NCBI GenBank assembly: GCA_964036045.1
Contig: OZ038385.1
Location: 22,767,813 to 22,831,812 of the forward strand
Source of the DNA: Eutreptiella sp. 'Long Island Sound 2002'
Lineage: Eukaryota > Euglenozoa > Euglenophyceae > Eutreptiales > Eutreptiaceae
DNA: 64,000 nt
Direction: 5' to 3'
Positions 9,571-21,324 of the stretch are shown one piece after another. Positions within the stretch are counted from its first letter, which is position 1, and each line of letters begins with the position of its first letter. The notes beneath the pieces are model-generated. The model had not been told where the DNA came from and did not search any database. It saw only the letters and a list, made by a program, of their open reading frames with translations. Made by a program: the position numbers and the translations under genes.

Positions 9571-12056
9571 GGATTTTCTTGTTCTATATGACACCAATAA
9601 CCCAAGCAATGGATCCAAGATTTTGTATAGTCGGGGTCGTGGGTTTGTAAAAGTATCTCGGTAGTTGAAGTCAACAATGATAGCATGTACTTTTCAATCT
9701 CACGATGTGATATGAAGGTATTCAAGGTCTGAAAAATATGTGATTGTTCATTTCCACAACAATTGCTCTTTTTTTAAGCACAACTAATCGTATATGATTG
9801 TCCAGGCATGCCCAATTATGTGGCGTATTTTTTGCACAAATGAGTAACAATTGCATTGTGACATTAAAGACATTTTGGCTAATTTGATTACCGTTATTGC
9901 TCGCGCTCTCGGCTTCATATGCATATTGCTAATTTTGTGTCTCCGCCCTAGTTTGTGATGTCTTCGTTACCATCCCCAACCTTCGAACACTGGCTCTTCA
10001 AATGCGACAATTCATCAAAAGAGCTAGACAAATTTTTCTCTGCAACCGTTTGACATGTAAGGTCCCCATGGGCACAAAATTGCTTTCCGCTTTTGGAGGA
10101 GGAGAAATCGGCATGTCAATTTCGCCACTCTGCCACTTCTGCTGCTCTTTTTCTTCTTTGTGCGGTACAATAATCTCAAGGTTTACTCTTTTGCAAAATT
10201 TTTGGTCGTGGTTGATCAGATACAGACGTATATGGTTTCGAATTCTTCAAAATATTAATGCAGATCTTGCTCATGAAAAGTGAATTTTTCTTACTATTGC
10301 CTTGGTAATCCCAAACAGGAGTGGAACTTCAGACTACAACGATGTGGCAAAACAAAAGGCACAACCAAGTCATCGGATAACTTTGGGCATCATCAGAACA
10401 GTTGTTTGTATGTAAATGACCCATCCCAGGCCCTATATGCCGAATGCACCAATAAAAAAAATACCACAATGAAAAATATGAACTCTACAATCATAAAGAT
10501 ATAAGCTTGCATTCATACCGTTGCCAAACATAGCGATAAAGTTCTGCAAGGCCACATATTGATCGCCGTGTCAACTAACTTGATCGCAAACCCCGACACC
10601 CCCCCCCCCCCGTGCCGAAACATGCAAGTCATTCAATGGTGTCTTTCCGCAACAAAAACTACGGCGGTAATTTTACATGCCATAGCTGGGGCGCGATATG
10701 GTGCTTTAGCACAGCTAAGACATCTTAACAACCTTTTCCCAAAATTCTTGGCAGGCCGGAGGTCAAGAATTTCTGAAGTGATATTTGAGCATGAACTCTC
10801 TTGATTCTAGATGTGCATTATTCGTTGAAGCTAGCGCATTTTTGCTCCGTGTCCTCTCTCAGCTGCATTACCTCCGGACCCTCCTCCGCAAAGTATTTGG
10901 ACATTGGTTCTCATTTGCCTCCTGGAGACATGTTTTCTCGGCATTGAATGCGAGGTACATTTGTACATTTTATTCAATTTTACCAGTAGATATGGGTGCC
11001 ATGGGAGGGAAATTTACCGCGGTTAATTGCGGCTGCTTTCAATAGTTGTGCGCAAATCTTTACTGTTCAACAGTTCGCCTTCAAGTGCTATCACCACTAA
11101 TGGTTGATGGGGCGTTGAAGCGACCATAGGTCGCAAGCAAGAAAGAACCTTACGCCTCACTAACACATGCCACAATGAAGCTACCTTTGAACAATGTGAC
11201 GTTCCATTCCCAAGAATTTGCACTTGACTGAGCTCAAACGATCCCCTAAACCCTGGGGAAAGGCATCTTCAAGAAGTGAAACATGTGCGGTTGGTCCGCA
11301 TGCTGTATGATCGCAAGGAATGCTTTCAACTGGAATCTTTGTGATTTTTCTTGCCTCATTGCTTCTGCAAATGTGTTTGTGTATCTAAATTTTCATTTTG
11401 GGAACGTTTTCTAGTTTGTGTAGAGAAAGTGGAAATTATATTACTGTACATTTTTTTCTTAGAAGTAAATGCGGCAAGCATTCCATGGATGTCTTGGAAC
11501 CAGCAAAAAGTATTTAGTTTTCAAATGACGGCTTGATGGCAGGCCCAAAAAGAGATATTTTTTCAATCCTCCCATAAGGGTCCAAAAAAGAGAATAATCC
11601 CGGTTTTGTACCCTCAAGATGAGGCAAACGGCAAACACTATCTTCCATCCCTAATGAGGATGTCCCAAGCAATCACCCCTTCGCTAACATCTTGGCAAGA
11701 AGCATCAGCCAGATTTGTCGTGGGACTACCCATTTGTAGCCCTAACTACTTCTCCAAGAGCTGTGAGTATATCATTAAATGTGCCACCACAAAAGAGCTG
11801 TTTGATCTGATGGGTTGTCCTACAACCTGCATCCCCCTCCCTCCCCAAGTTTGCATTGTTTTTGGTTTCGGCATCTTTTAGATGGCGGTCTAAAAAAAAT
11901 AAGATGCTGATTTGTTAACATTTTTAAACATGCGAACGACTTTTTTAGGCTTTTGGTTGTGTTGGAATTTTATTTTTTAGAGATTTTTTTTTCAGATGCA
12001 AAGTCTTGTTTTTTTCTAACAACCATTTTTGCGCACTTTTTGAGCTGATTTGACTT
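9561..12056. other. AT-richer island, no supported gene
   Basis: Base composition drops to AT-rich right at the macrosatellite edge and returns to GC-rich at the C run of 12061-12078. A frame at 11606-11881 (reading DEANGKHYLPSLMRMSQAI) is the most protein-like item, but it has no supporting motif. A C run lies at 10597-10611. Confidence 0.4.
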
Positions 12057-12126
12057 ACCCCGCCCCCCCCCCCCCCCCGTGCAAGCGCGGCCGCGGTTCC
12101 AAAAGTCAGGTCAAGACAGCGGTTCA

Positions 12127-12166
12127 ACGCCCACCCCGTGCTTAGACAAAGCCGTACATGCGCGCA
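12127..12166 (+). repeat. Dispersed repeat, copy 1
   Basis: CAACGCCCACCCCGTGCTTA followed by GACAAAG recurs at 12574-12603. A weaker match (CCCGTGCTTAGATAAGGC) lies at 21508-21525. Confidence 0.7.
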
Positions 12167-12198
12167 ACACACGTGGCAGCAAACGTGTGGGGGGGCCC

Positions 12199-12396
12199 TT
12201 AGGTGGGGATGGTGAAGGGCTGCAAATACGGAAGAGCAAGAGCGGCATTGTGCTCAACCTCCTTCCCATTCTGCGTGTACTTCAAATGGATGCAGTTGTC
12301 GCCATGACGAGACGGACCAAAAATGTTGGCAGACACATGTTCCCCAGTGCTCCGGGCGTATATGCCAGCCATGCCGGGAATAACATTGTTATCCAT
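12199..12396 (-). CDS. Small beta-rich-looking domain protein (family member A)
   Basis: An ATG-started 65-residue frame reading IYARSTGEHVSANIFGPSR, then CIHLKYTQNGKEVEHNAAL, ending at a stop at 12199. Its spacing matches a second locus at 19930-20086: [Y]-x-S/R-[ST]-x-G-x-H-V-x-A-x-x-x-G-P-S-x-x-G, then a Tyr-containing strand, then V-[ED]-H-x-x-A. Alternating hydrophobic residues, Gly turns and about 55 residues suggest a small SH3- or Tudor-like beta barrel (inference; no fold search was possible). It lies among repeats and about 540 bases downstream of another minus-strand coding exon, so both may be exons of one gene or element. The biochemical function is unknown. Confidence 0.45.
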   Translation of the reverse strand: MDNNVIPGMAGIYARSTGEHVSANIFGPSRHGDNCIHLKYTQNGKEVEHNAALALPYLQPFTIPT

Positions 12397-12573
12397 GGCT
12401 GAAAATCACATCAGAACAAACAGCATGGGGTTGCAATGTGTGGTATAATGTTGTTATCAACACAATGCACTATCACAAACATGACCGAGCCCCTCTTTCC
12501 CTATACAAAAGCTCTACAAACACCCTATCCTCCATTGTGGACAACAAAAAGAGCGGTCCCAAAATTTCCTTGG

Positions 12574-12612
12574 CTCAACGCCCACCCCGTGCTTAGACAA
12601 AGGCTTGCATGC
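12574..12612 (+). repeat. Dispersed repeat, copy 2
   Basis: The same core as at 12127, followed after a few bases by a G run (12620-12631). Confidence 0.7.
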
Positions 12613-12934
12613 ACAAACGGGGGGGGGGGGTTTAGCAATTTTCTAAAGTTTTAGCGCATCTAAAACATTTTCACATTTGTAAAAAAAAACATCCCCCCAC
12701 CCCACCCCGGCACCCTTATCCACGTCGTTTTTGGGAGAACACTGCCCATTGCAGCCACTTGCTTCCTCTTTTGTGGTACTGTCTGCCCCTGCATTGCTGC
12801 AGTACTGCATATTTACTCTGCACCCACCACTCCCGTGCAGTGTGCCCTCTGGGTCTTTTCTGCGGCCAAGTTCTTGCACTGCGTGCATACTGCGCACGCA
12901 GAGGCTGCGATACTCACCCAAGAATACCCGTCAC

Positions 12935-13134
12935 CTATCTACTAGCATGGCCAAGCCGCAAAGCCCACCGGTGGTACATGTGACCCCATTCAAATGCCCG
13001 ACCAGATCCACAATAGTCTGCTCCTGTGTGTTGTGTTGGGAACGTTGATGAGCCCCTGCTGCAGCCTGACAGTCCTCCAAGCTGGTGTCGACTAGCAAGA
13101 TACGCCCAAAGACGTGTTTATATCGATCTTGAAA
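12935..13134 (-). CDS. Unrecognised coding exon (FGRILLVDTSLEDC)
   Basis: A 67-codon stretch bounded by an acceptor-like AAACCCGATTAG and by either a donor (GATAG/GTGACG) or a TGA stop at 12931-12933. It reads YKHVFGRILLVDTSLEDC, then QEQTIVDLVGHLNGVTC and TTGGLCGLAMLVD. The alternation of hydrophobic strands and the helix-like QEQTIVDLVGHL look like a folded domain. A further minus-strand stretch at 12870-12690 (CRVNMQYCSNAGADS and GCNGQCS) could be a following exon. I do not recognise the family. Context (repeats on both sides) suggests an element gene, but a host gene is possible. Confidence 0.4.
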
Positions 13135-14414
13135 CTAATCGGGTTTGTAATGTTGTTCATTGATCAGGTGTTTCCAAATTTGCAGACAACTGGCTGAAGA
13201 ATGCTGCCCTCCCAGTACCGCCAGCTGGAAGAATAGTGATTGTCATGTCAGGTGTCCGACACAAACAAAATGTGCAAGACATACTTCCATGGTCCTTCAG
13301 CAAACAGTCCACTCATCCAAGGTCCTGTCCATTATACATGGCAAGGGTGAGGGGGAAGAAATAGGGAAAATGGTTGAAAATGGGCAAAAATGGTTGACAA
13401 TTCAAATATGCCACATCCTAAATGCTTAGGAAGCTAAAAAAAACCCTGGTACGGAACTTGTGAACAGGGCCGAAACTAGGATTCCAGTATTTGCCGACAT
13501 CCAAAACTTCGCACTGCATGCATGGCATTCCCTGCGAATTCATGAGTTGCTGCTTTTTTTTTCGGGCCCTAGCTCAGCCCCCTACAGCAACCCCGCCCAA
13601 AAAAAAACCTGCCACCTCCTGCAGGCAATATGCACGAGAAACAGCATTTAATGAAACTGAAATGCAGCGCACCACTGACATAAGATTGTTCAATTCTTCT
13701 GTCCCTTTACACAATCACCGCACAGAAGTCCAGTAGCAGACCTGATACGGAATAGTGCTTCACTGACTCTGCAAGCATATAATGAAGCTGTCCCATTTCA
13801 CCGAATCATCCAGTGGGACACTGGCATGGCTGTACGCTTCTCAGTGCACACGAGGCACAAAACACTGTAGGCTGAAAATCACAGCACAATGCACACTTCT
13901 CAGATTTGGGGTGCAGGGTTCAGAGCTGATAAATTGCCAGGTGACCCCACAAAATTGTCCATGGTCATGGACCATACTACACTGGAAGCGATGGGAACAC
14001 AGAAAAGCACAATGTAGATTGAATGTGTTTCCAGCCAACTACCATTTGAGAACAGATAGAGTTCTGTGCCACAAGCCCATAGTTGATTGAGCCACTGGGC
14101 ATGCAGGCGCTGAGGCACTACAGTGCGACTGCCAGGGCATCATGTTGCTGCTTAACCCCATTAGAGCATCAGGCATCCCGATCACAGACCATGCACCAAC
14201 AAGGCACGGCGGCAGCTGAACTGCACAGCACGGCACAAGCACATGTTTTTTGTCAGGCGGACACAAGCACGGCTGCACCCAGAGCTCCTTTACGCTCCCA
14301 GAAACTCCGTGCAATAGGGTGTGCAGTGGTAGTGGTGGTGGGGGGGGGGGGGGAGGCAGACAGCTCCATCCCAAATGGTCTTGTCCCCGTCAGAGATTCA
14401 ATGCCTGTCACTCT

Positions 14415-14484
14415 CCGGTCCCCAAAACCTCAGTTTCCAAGGGAAACTTCCGGTCCCCAAAACCTCAGTTTCCAAGGGAAACTT
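14415..14484 (+). repeat. 35-bp tandem duplication
   Basis: Two exact adjacent copies starting CCGGTCCCCAAAACC, at 14415 and 14450. Confidence 0.9.
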
Positions 14485-15356
14485 GGTTCATACAGCATAC
14501 CAGCTGGATTTGACTCTACTCTAGCTGCATCCCACTCAACCAGCATTGTGGTATGGTACAAGCGCCTGCAAATAATAAAAACAAGCAATGCAAAGAAACA
14601 AGAGTACACCACTTCGGATACCAAATGAGCCGTTGATTCAGGGGAACTGTATACAAGGGGTTCTTCGGCTAGACACCTTCTGGGGTCCAGATTTTAGCAC
14701 ACATACAAAGGGCACATTTGATGCTGAAGGACAGTGCTGCAGAGAAATGATGACTAGATGCTAAGCTTGAGCTTCAGTGGTGTGAACGTGGTACAAGAAG
14801 CAAATACAAAGGCCTTGGACACTGGCCACCCCAGAATTACGATACGGCACTAAACCAAAGCGTTGCACATCGTGGCTGGGAATGGTATGTCAAGTGCTTT
14901 CAGCCAAACGTCAGCATGGAACATGCCACATACAGTGAGGGAACCAAAGGGCTGGTGAGGGAACCCATGGGAACACTTACAAGACGAAGCCCTTGAGTCT
15001 AATCAAGGGCTCCCTGTCGGTGGAGCAGGGACAAGGCCACTGTGCCCTGCCACGGGTCATCTCAGGGTCCACAAGCACCTAACCTAAGTCCAAGCCCTAA
15101 CCTGGAGAGTCAAAGGTGTGTCAGGGTCTCGAAACCGCCCCTCAGGGCCACAGACAAGATTAAACAGGAACCCCATCACACATACACACACGATTGAAGC
15201 GAGACGAACAGGCGTGACAAACAGAGCACTGCATAGGTCGCTAACGAATCTCGTCAGGCCGAAAGAAAGTAGAAGAAGGAGTGGAAAAGCATGCGGCTGG
15301 GCGCCTTTCTGCAGTACAACAAGTACACGGCCAGTAGGCACCAGCGGTTGGGGCGG

Positions 15357-15376
15357 TCCACACACACACACACACA
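15357..15376 (+). repeat. CA microsatellite
   Basis: An uninterrupted CA dinucleotide run. Confidence 0.9.
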
Positions 15377-15840
15377 ACTGTCACGACCAAAACAGAAGTG
15401 TAAAAGACATCAAGCCGATGCTTTGAAGGACAGGGGACGCAGACACCAGCTGCCAGTACAGAACAGGACAGGGTGAAGCGCAGCCCTGACGCATATACTT
15501 ACAGGGCGTACATGGCGATCCCACCCCCCTCCCCTGTCCGTGTCCCTGTCAGGAAAATTTCCCTGCAGATGCACACCCCAGCGTGCAAAAGTCAGTGCTG
15601 GAGTTGGCAAACCCAGCATGGACTCAGAGTGTGCATCTGGATGCACCTGGTCAACGGCAAGGGCAACAGCCCGTCTCCAGGAAAGCCGACCCTGGACTAG
15701 TCAAACAGGTTGTCATCCAGGGACCCCGTTGACACAACCAAAACACGCTCGGACCCACAGAGGCTAAGAATGAGCACTGGCGAGAGGCCAATAATAGGCG
15801 CCGCCAAAAGCAAACAATCTAATACCAAGGCCTTGTGCCA

Positions 15841-16409
15841 ACCTCCCCCCTAACGCCCACTAGTGGGTGCGCTTTGGAGCCGGGTCAGGGAACTCCCACC
15901 CTATTTTGGGGTCAGGAAACACAAAAAAAAACATGTTTTAGAATGCATTTGGAAGGTCTTTATTGGGTAATTGCCCCTATAAACGCGCAGGAAATGCCAA
16001 AAATAGGCTTTTCAGGGTATGGCATCACAGCCGCCAAAATTGTAACAACTGCACTATAAATAGCCCCATTTTCCCAAAATTGTGCCGGCCCTCTAATGCA
16101 TTTTGAACCATAATAGTGAAGGACAATGTACAACACAATCCCGCTTTCTGTGGTTTGAGTGCATATAGGGGTTGGAATGGAGAGTTGTGATGAGAAAAAG
16201 TCCATTTGTAGCCTGTTCAGGATCCTCATTGTAATGATGTCATACCATTTTTTTCGCCATCCTGAGCCCTTTATTGGGGCAAATATCCACTGAAAACCAT
16301 CCAATTCGCCTTTAAACATATTCTCTTGTGTTTCCCGACCCCAACATAGGGCGGGGGGTCCCTAGCCCCACCCCAAAGTGTACCGGTTGGCCCAGGTCAG
16401 GGGGGATAT
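15841..16409. mobile_element. Foldback (MITE-like) element with long imperfect inverted arms
   Basis: The left arm runs from about 15841 to 16010 and beyond. The reverse complement of the right arm (about 16240-16409) matches it block by block: CCCACCCTATTTTGGGGTCA against CCGCCCTATGTTGGGGTCG, then GGAAACACAA, then ATTGGGTAATTGCCCC against GTGGATATTTGCCCC, then GGTATGGCATCA against GGTATGACATCA further in. Arm identity is about three quarters by eye. No open frame of interest lies inside, so the element would be non-autonomous. I could not see a target-site duplication. Confidence 0.65.
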
Positions 16410-16458
16410 CGTATATGCCACTTACACACACTGAGCTGTTGGCTAGAAAACAGACAAT

Positions 16459-16482
16459 CACACACACAAACACACACACACA
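16459..16482 (+). repeat. CA microsatellite
   Basis: ACACACACAAACACACACAC-type run with one interruption. Confidence 0.8.
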
Positions 16483-19012
16483 GGTCCCAGTGAGCAGCTC
16501 CACGAAAGGGGAGGTCTTCTGAAGATCTAATCTGCACTGACCATGCCATGCCCATCAGTCAGCCGCACTCCCGAAACCTCCCCCTCCCTGCACAAAAATG
16601 GCGAAGGCACCACAAGCTGCAGGATCAACAGCGGGTGTTGCTTAAACAAGGGGGTCGTTAATGCACGGCCTTATGGGTCACATGCTCTGCATTGTACCCA
16701 GAAAGTAGGAAACTGTACCAGAAAATGGACCATTTGGGGATTGGTGCAGACAGACGCGTTACCCGGACCGCGGCCCCCCGTGTCCAGTCCCCCCCGGCGC
16801 GCAGTGCCCCCTACCCCCCAGGGAACGTTTGCCAAGTGACGGTCCCCATGGGGGGTTGGGGAACAGCACTGTCACCGTACATGAGCACTGTACTGCACAG
16901 TGACAGAAAAAATTGAAATTTGTCAAGGGTCCTGCAAATTTGGCTGTCAAAGGCTATAAGTGATGCGATGATATCCATCGCCGCACTCAGAGTACCCGAT
17001 AACCCTCGCCAAAGGCGCCTTTGTTGAGCAGATGAAAATCACATCTGCTCCTGGTGGGAACAAAATTGTGCTATCCAAATCCATGGAAAATAGGCAGTTG
17101 AAAATATCCTGTTACAATATGTACAGTGGGTGGGTAACATCAGCAGGGGGGCAAGTGCAACACGCGATTTTTGGTGGTTGGCAAAGTGACGGTTCCCCCC
17201 CACCCCCCGGGGATGGACAACGGGGGGGACTGGACACAGGGGGGCGGAGGTACCAGCGAGCAATGATTCAGATCAATGGTCGGTTTCATGTCATTGGTTT
17301 GGATAGGAAGCTCAGGTTGTAGTGGTGATGAGCGCAACTTTTGACCAACAATGGTGAACCCAATCATGTCCACCATGCTTCCATATGCAACCGTGAGGCG
17401 GCAGCCACATTTGCATATAACGCTATGTGTAAGCCCAAAGCTCAAAGCTCAAAACACAATGAAACGTGGACGTGCAACGGTAAATTTGCACCATTCTAGG
17501 CATTTTATCCAGCGACGTATTGCGCAGCGAGTGCCTGCCACAACCTGCTGTCTCCTGAAAGGCTATCATATAGGCTAAGTTTCACTTCACTCGCACTTGT
17601 GTCAATTCTGGCCCCACACTTTACCACATAGTGCGCCCATTTGTTTGTGGTGCAGGCACCAGATGAGCGTCACACCGGGCCAAAGGGACTGGGCTGACAG
17701 GCATATACAAGGAGAAACCTCAGGGGACTCCATGTTTTGTACCCATGAATTTTGGGCAGGTGAAAGGCATCTGACGACGAAAGGGATACCTGCATGGGGC
17801 AGCAGCTCTGGGCATATTGCTTCCTGAGGGTAAAACAGCAAATTAAATGGAAATAGGATCCCTTTCACGACTCGTGTGGAGAGGTTCGCAGAAAAGCACT
17901 TGTGAGATGAGGCGAGAATCATAAGAGGGAAAGGAAGGGTCATTTTAACGTTGCCCGCTGAGTAATCTGCATGGCACTTCGAGCAAATTCAGTTACGCAG
18001 TTGTTGCACCTCGCTCTACAGATTAGAGCTTTGCCGGTGCAGCACTCATGCCAACCAGGCCATTGGTTAGTGGCAACAAAACCCCACCGCCCCGGGGGGG
18101 AGGGGGGGTGAGTGGGAACGATTTTCTGATGAGTTGTGCCTCCTCTTGCCTATGTGTCCCTGTTTCTGGCGGAAGAGGTCAGGTCATGAGTAAAGTGGAG
18201 TAAAGTCTGCACATTGCATGATGGGCTGACAATCCAACCTCCGAGGTTAGGCCAGTATCAGGCAGTATCGATGTGAGACAGCAGTCGGACAGGCCCGGGC
18301 CTGGGCAACATACTTCATGACATATTTCCGAGCGGCCTCAACTCATCAAGACGGATACCACAAGGGAATAATTGCATGCGCACCTGTAATTTATAGTGTG
18401 CGGAGCCACAATACCACAATACCACACTGCGGGGCTCTTCTTCTGGCGTGTCTGCCAGCCGGGCTGGTCAGAGGGCACGGGATCTCCGCAGAGTGACCAC
18501 AATGGTAAAGAGGCCATGCCAATCGACACAAAATGCCGCGATAGTGGCTTGGGTAGTGTGTCAATGTGGTATCGTCAAATTGTTCAGGACAGGCTGAGGC
18601 GGGCCATCAACTCCCACACTCCTGCAGCAAAGTCCCCGGGATCTACCCCAGGTGGGGCACAACTAGTGGTGTGGTCATAACCTTCAGGCTGGTACTGTAC
18701 GGGCATTACTGTGTCCGTATTGGCAGTCAACCATGTCAAGAGGCGCCGGACGACAGCAGGGCGGCGGTTAGGCATGCAGTAGTATGTTCTCAGGGTGCCA
18801 TGCAGAAGCGGTGAACACACGAATACCTGGTGTTGCGGGTAGTCACTGGCTGAAGCACGCCTGCGCACATAAACTGCCCCCCCCCCTCCCACCACTACGG
18901 TAGCCCAGCAGCTAGACAGCCAGGCACACACGCACACACAATGAACACTGTCAGGAGCTAAGGACTATGTGTACATCCTGCTCATAACGAGAAAGGCTCA
19001 GATGGGCACACA
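16483..19012. other. Mostly noncoding, with one weak coding island
   Basis: A minus-strand frame near 17430-17240 reads GSMVDMIGFTIVGQKLR and TNDMKPTIDLNHCSLV. It looks protein-like but is short and unsupported. A copy of the AAGTGACGGT motif lies at 16834-16843. Otherwise I see repeats only. Confidence 0.3.
17152..17229 (+). repeat. AAGTGACGGT/poly-C dispersed repeat, copy 1
   Basis: TGGTGGTTGGCAAAGTGACG followed by GTTCCCCCC, CACCCCCCGGGGAT and GACAA, then a G run. A close copy lies at 20743-20818, with GCAACAC-CGATTTT upstream shared as well. Confidence 0.75.
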
Positions 19013-19045
19013 GGCACACACACACACGCGCGCGCGCGCGCGCGC
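19013..19045 (+). repeat. CA/CG microsatellite
   Basis: A CA run turning into (CG)n, an alternating purine-pyrimidine tract able in principle to adopt Z-DNA. Confidence 0.85.
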
Positions 19046-19682
19046 AAAGTCCTTGATCCCGCATGCATTGGACCCAGCGAAGAAGATGCAGAAACAAACT
19101 ACCGTACGACTGTTGGGGTGATGCACGCGTTACCTGAGTGACTTGGTGCTCTCGTCAGTACCCAAAGCCACACCAAAAAGGATAGTGGCATGGCGTATCA
19201 TAGGCACCTTTCTGTGGGAGAAGCGCACCGGACGTGGTCAAAGAGGGGTACAGTTGCGCAGGTCTCACCACTTCCGGCCCATTCCGTCCACTCCCTCTCT
19301 GCCCCTTTTTTTTTTGCTCAGACTCACGTGTGCCTCGTAAGTGCTCAGTCAGACGGACCGGATCATGCTGACGGTCTACGTACAACATATGTGTCCCGTG
19401 TGAGAAGTGTGCCAAGCCACCCGCAGCGGTGGGACGTATATTTGGACTCTGGGTGCCTGTCACCTGAGTATGCAGCTGTACATTGCCGCCACGCCCTATG
19501 GGCTTACGTGAAAATCAGAAAGTTCCAACAAACATCAACTTGTAGTGTCCTGTCTGTCCTGATCTGTGGCTATGGTGTGGGCGCTCTGGTGGGTAGCTTT
19601 TAAAGCAAGCCTTTTTCCCGCAGGAGAGGGAGATCCCTCCTGTAGGCCTGATTCAAATCACTATCCTCATCCATGGTACCCT

Positions 19683-20330
19683 CCCCCCCCCTTGCAAAGT
19701 CCCGGGGTAGCGCGCGGCGGTCTCCCGGGTGGGGGGGGGGGACGGTCACCAAGTGACGGTGTCCCGGGGGGGGGGGGGGGACATTGCAAGGGTATCTCAA
19801 GGCAAACTGTGGTACCCTCCACTGACGCAAGCAAAGAGAACACGTGTGAAGCGACTTTCGCGTTGATGCGGTGCCAATGTGTTTCATCCAACACAAATGT
19901 TATTGCGGATCCAAAGGAACGGTGAAGTTGAGCACTCTCATGATCCACCGGAGTGACCCCACCAGGGCGTATGTACCGAATGTGGCAAAACTGCGTCCCA
20001 TTTGGCGAAGGCCCCACAACAGTGGCCAACACATGTGCACCAAGTGTGCGTGAGTGGTACCGTACATGGTCACCGGGAGAAAACATCTTGGGTCTGAAGT
20101 GGCAACACAACACACCCATACAACGCCTTTGGAGAGAGAATATCACAGAACATACACAGGTGCTTGATTTGTAGTACTGGGAAAGCAATGCAAGGCCATG
20201 CGTAAAGCAGATGGGCAACACAAACCAGCACAATTCATGTTAACTAGAAAAACATGGAAGTGACGGTGTCCCGGGGGGGGGGGGGGGGACTTTGCAAGGG
20301 GGGGGACTTTGCAAGGGGGGGGGGGGATAT
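19683..20330. repeat. Repeat-flanked block around the second small-domain gene
   Basis: AAGTGACGGTGTCCCGGGG occurs in direct orientation at 19751 and 20259 (508 bp apart), each followed by a long G run and an AC(A/T)TTGCAAGGG core. An inverted CCCTTGCAAAGTCCCGGGG lies at the left edge (about 19690-19707). The repeats bracket the small-domain coding stretch, which suggests a short mobile or gene-conversion-prone cassette. Confidence 0.5.
19930..20086 (-). CDS. Small beta-rich-looking domain (family member B)
   Basis: The minus frame from an ATG at 20086 reads MFSPGDHVRYHSRTLGAHV, LATVVGPSPNG, FCHIRYIRPGGVTPVDHE and SAQLHR. It lines up with 12199-12396 residue for residue at the key positions (G-x-H-V, A-x-V-x-G-P-S-x-x-G, V-D/E-H-x-x-A). 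The GDHVRYHS opening is typical of small beta-barrel starts. The frame stays open on both sides (20233 to 19667), but the flanks turn into poly-Pro from a C run, so the domain proper is about 52 residues. It is enclosed by direct repeats. Function unknown; DNA, RNA or peptide binding is a guess from shape only. Confidence 0.45.
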
Positions 20331-20379
20331 CAGCATCAGGCGAGTCACCACCAGAACTCAGGCTTGCGTCACTGTCCTC

Positions 20380-20725
20380 TGATGCACCGTCTGAACCCTG
20401 TGGCCCTCTAGAATCACCGCTGGAAGAGCCCTTGGAGCCACTTTACAAGTGGTATCAGAATCATCGCTGTTTTTGGCACTATTCGTACCATCCGACTCAT
20501 CAGACTCAGGTTCTGGGTCACGGTCAGACTCTGAGGAAGAAGACTCTGGGTGAGGGGCAGTGGCCCCAAAAGATCCTTCATCCAGCAACTGTGAAAATTT
20601 CAACCCGTCAGGAAAATCAGCAGCAGTGGCTGCATGTAAAGCATCATCTGTGAGCATTTCCCAACTGTCCCTGATCCACCGAACCATGTTGTGGCGTGGG
20701 GGGCTGGGGGCCTTCCTATAACGCA
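20380..20725 (-). pseudogene. DDE-type transposase C-terminal fragment, copy 1
   Basis: The minus frame reads KAPSPPRHNMVRWIRDSWE, LTDDALHAATAADF and PDGLKFSQLLDEG, then an acidic Ser/Glu/Asp tail (ESSSSESDRDPEPESDESD). It parallels the plus-strand remnant at 22.9-23.5 kb: RWM/RWI, then a helix, then GLK-[FL]-SQLLD, then an acidic tail. In DDE superfamily transposases of the CENP-B/pogo sort a comparable Trp-containing helix follows the last catalytic residue. The catalytic core is missing here, so this is a fragment. Confidence 0.4.
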
Positions 20726-20742
20726 ACGCTTCAAAACTACAA

Positions 20743-20818
20743 ACTGCAACACACGATTTTCTGGTGGTTGACAAAGTGACGGTTCCCCCTCCACCCCCCG
20801 GAGATTGACAAGGGGGGG
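20743..20818 (+). repeat. AAGTGACGGT/poly-C dispersed repeat, copy 2
   Basis: Matches 17152-17229 over about 75 bases, including TGGTGGTTG, AAAGTGACGGTTCCCCC and the CCCCCCGG(A/G)GAT block. Confidence 0.75.
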
Positions 20819-20869
20819 ATAACGGGTGGGGGGATAGAAATGAAAGATGGTACTGTGTGTCTGCCACCT

Positions 20870-21286
20870 CTCGCCCAGATGCCAGGTGAAAAGAGAATGA
20901 TTGGACACTACTGGTTGCTTTTCAGATGCGCAAGGAGGGCAAGGGGGAAGGGGCAAGACTGCTGTTGGCTGTTCGCACAGTGTTACCCATCGACTAGTTA
21001 GGGGGCACGTTGGCTGACCAGGCAGTCCTGTTCTGTGTTGCCCATAGAAAATTAGCACCCACACCCACCCACCCACCCAGACACAAACACACACACATAG
21101 ATGACGCAAAGCGACCAAATCCCCGCACAAGCAGAAGCAGGGCAGGCACTGGTCAAAGGTAGAATCTCGTCAGGCCGCTGACAGTCAAAGGAAAATGACC
21201 ATCGGCGACTAGGCGCCTTTCTGAAGTAGACTATTGTAGCAGCTGGAAAACAGACAAACACACACACACACACACACACACGCAAA

Positions 21287-21324
<38 letters not shown>

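Larger units (their letters stand above)
13140..15840. other. Long stretch without supported genes
   Basis: Contains a G run at 14340-14354, a 35-bp tandem duplication (14415-14484) and a CA microsatellite (15357-15376). Several 60-180-codon frames exist, but they overlap on both strands and show no motif; I treat them as noncoding. Confidence 0.4.

Noticed and set aside
15841-16409. 119-codon frame inside the foldback element
   Set aside because: Lies in the arm and interior of an inverted repeat with no protein motif.
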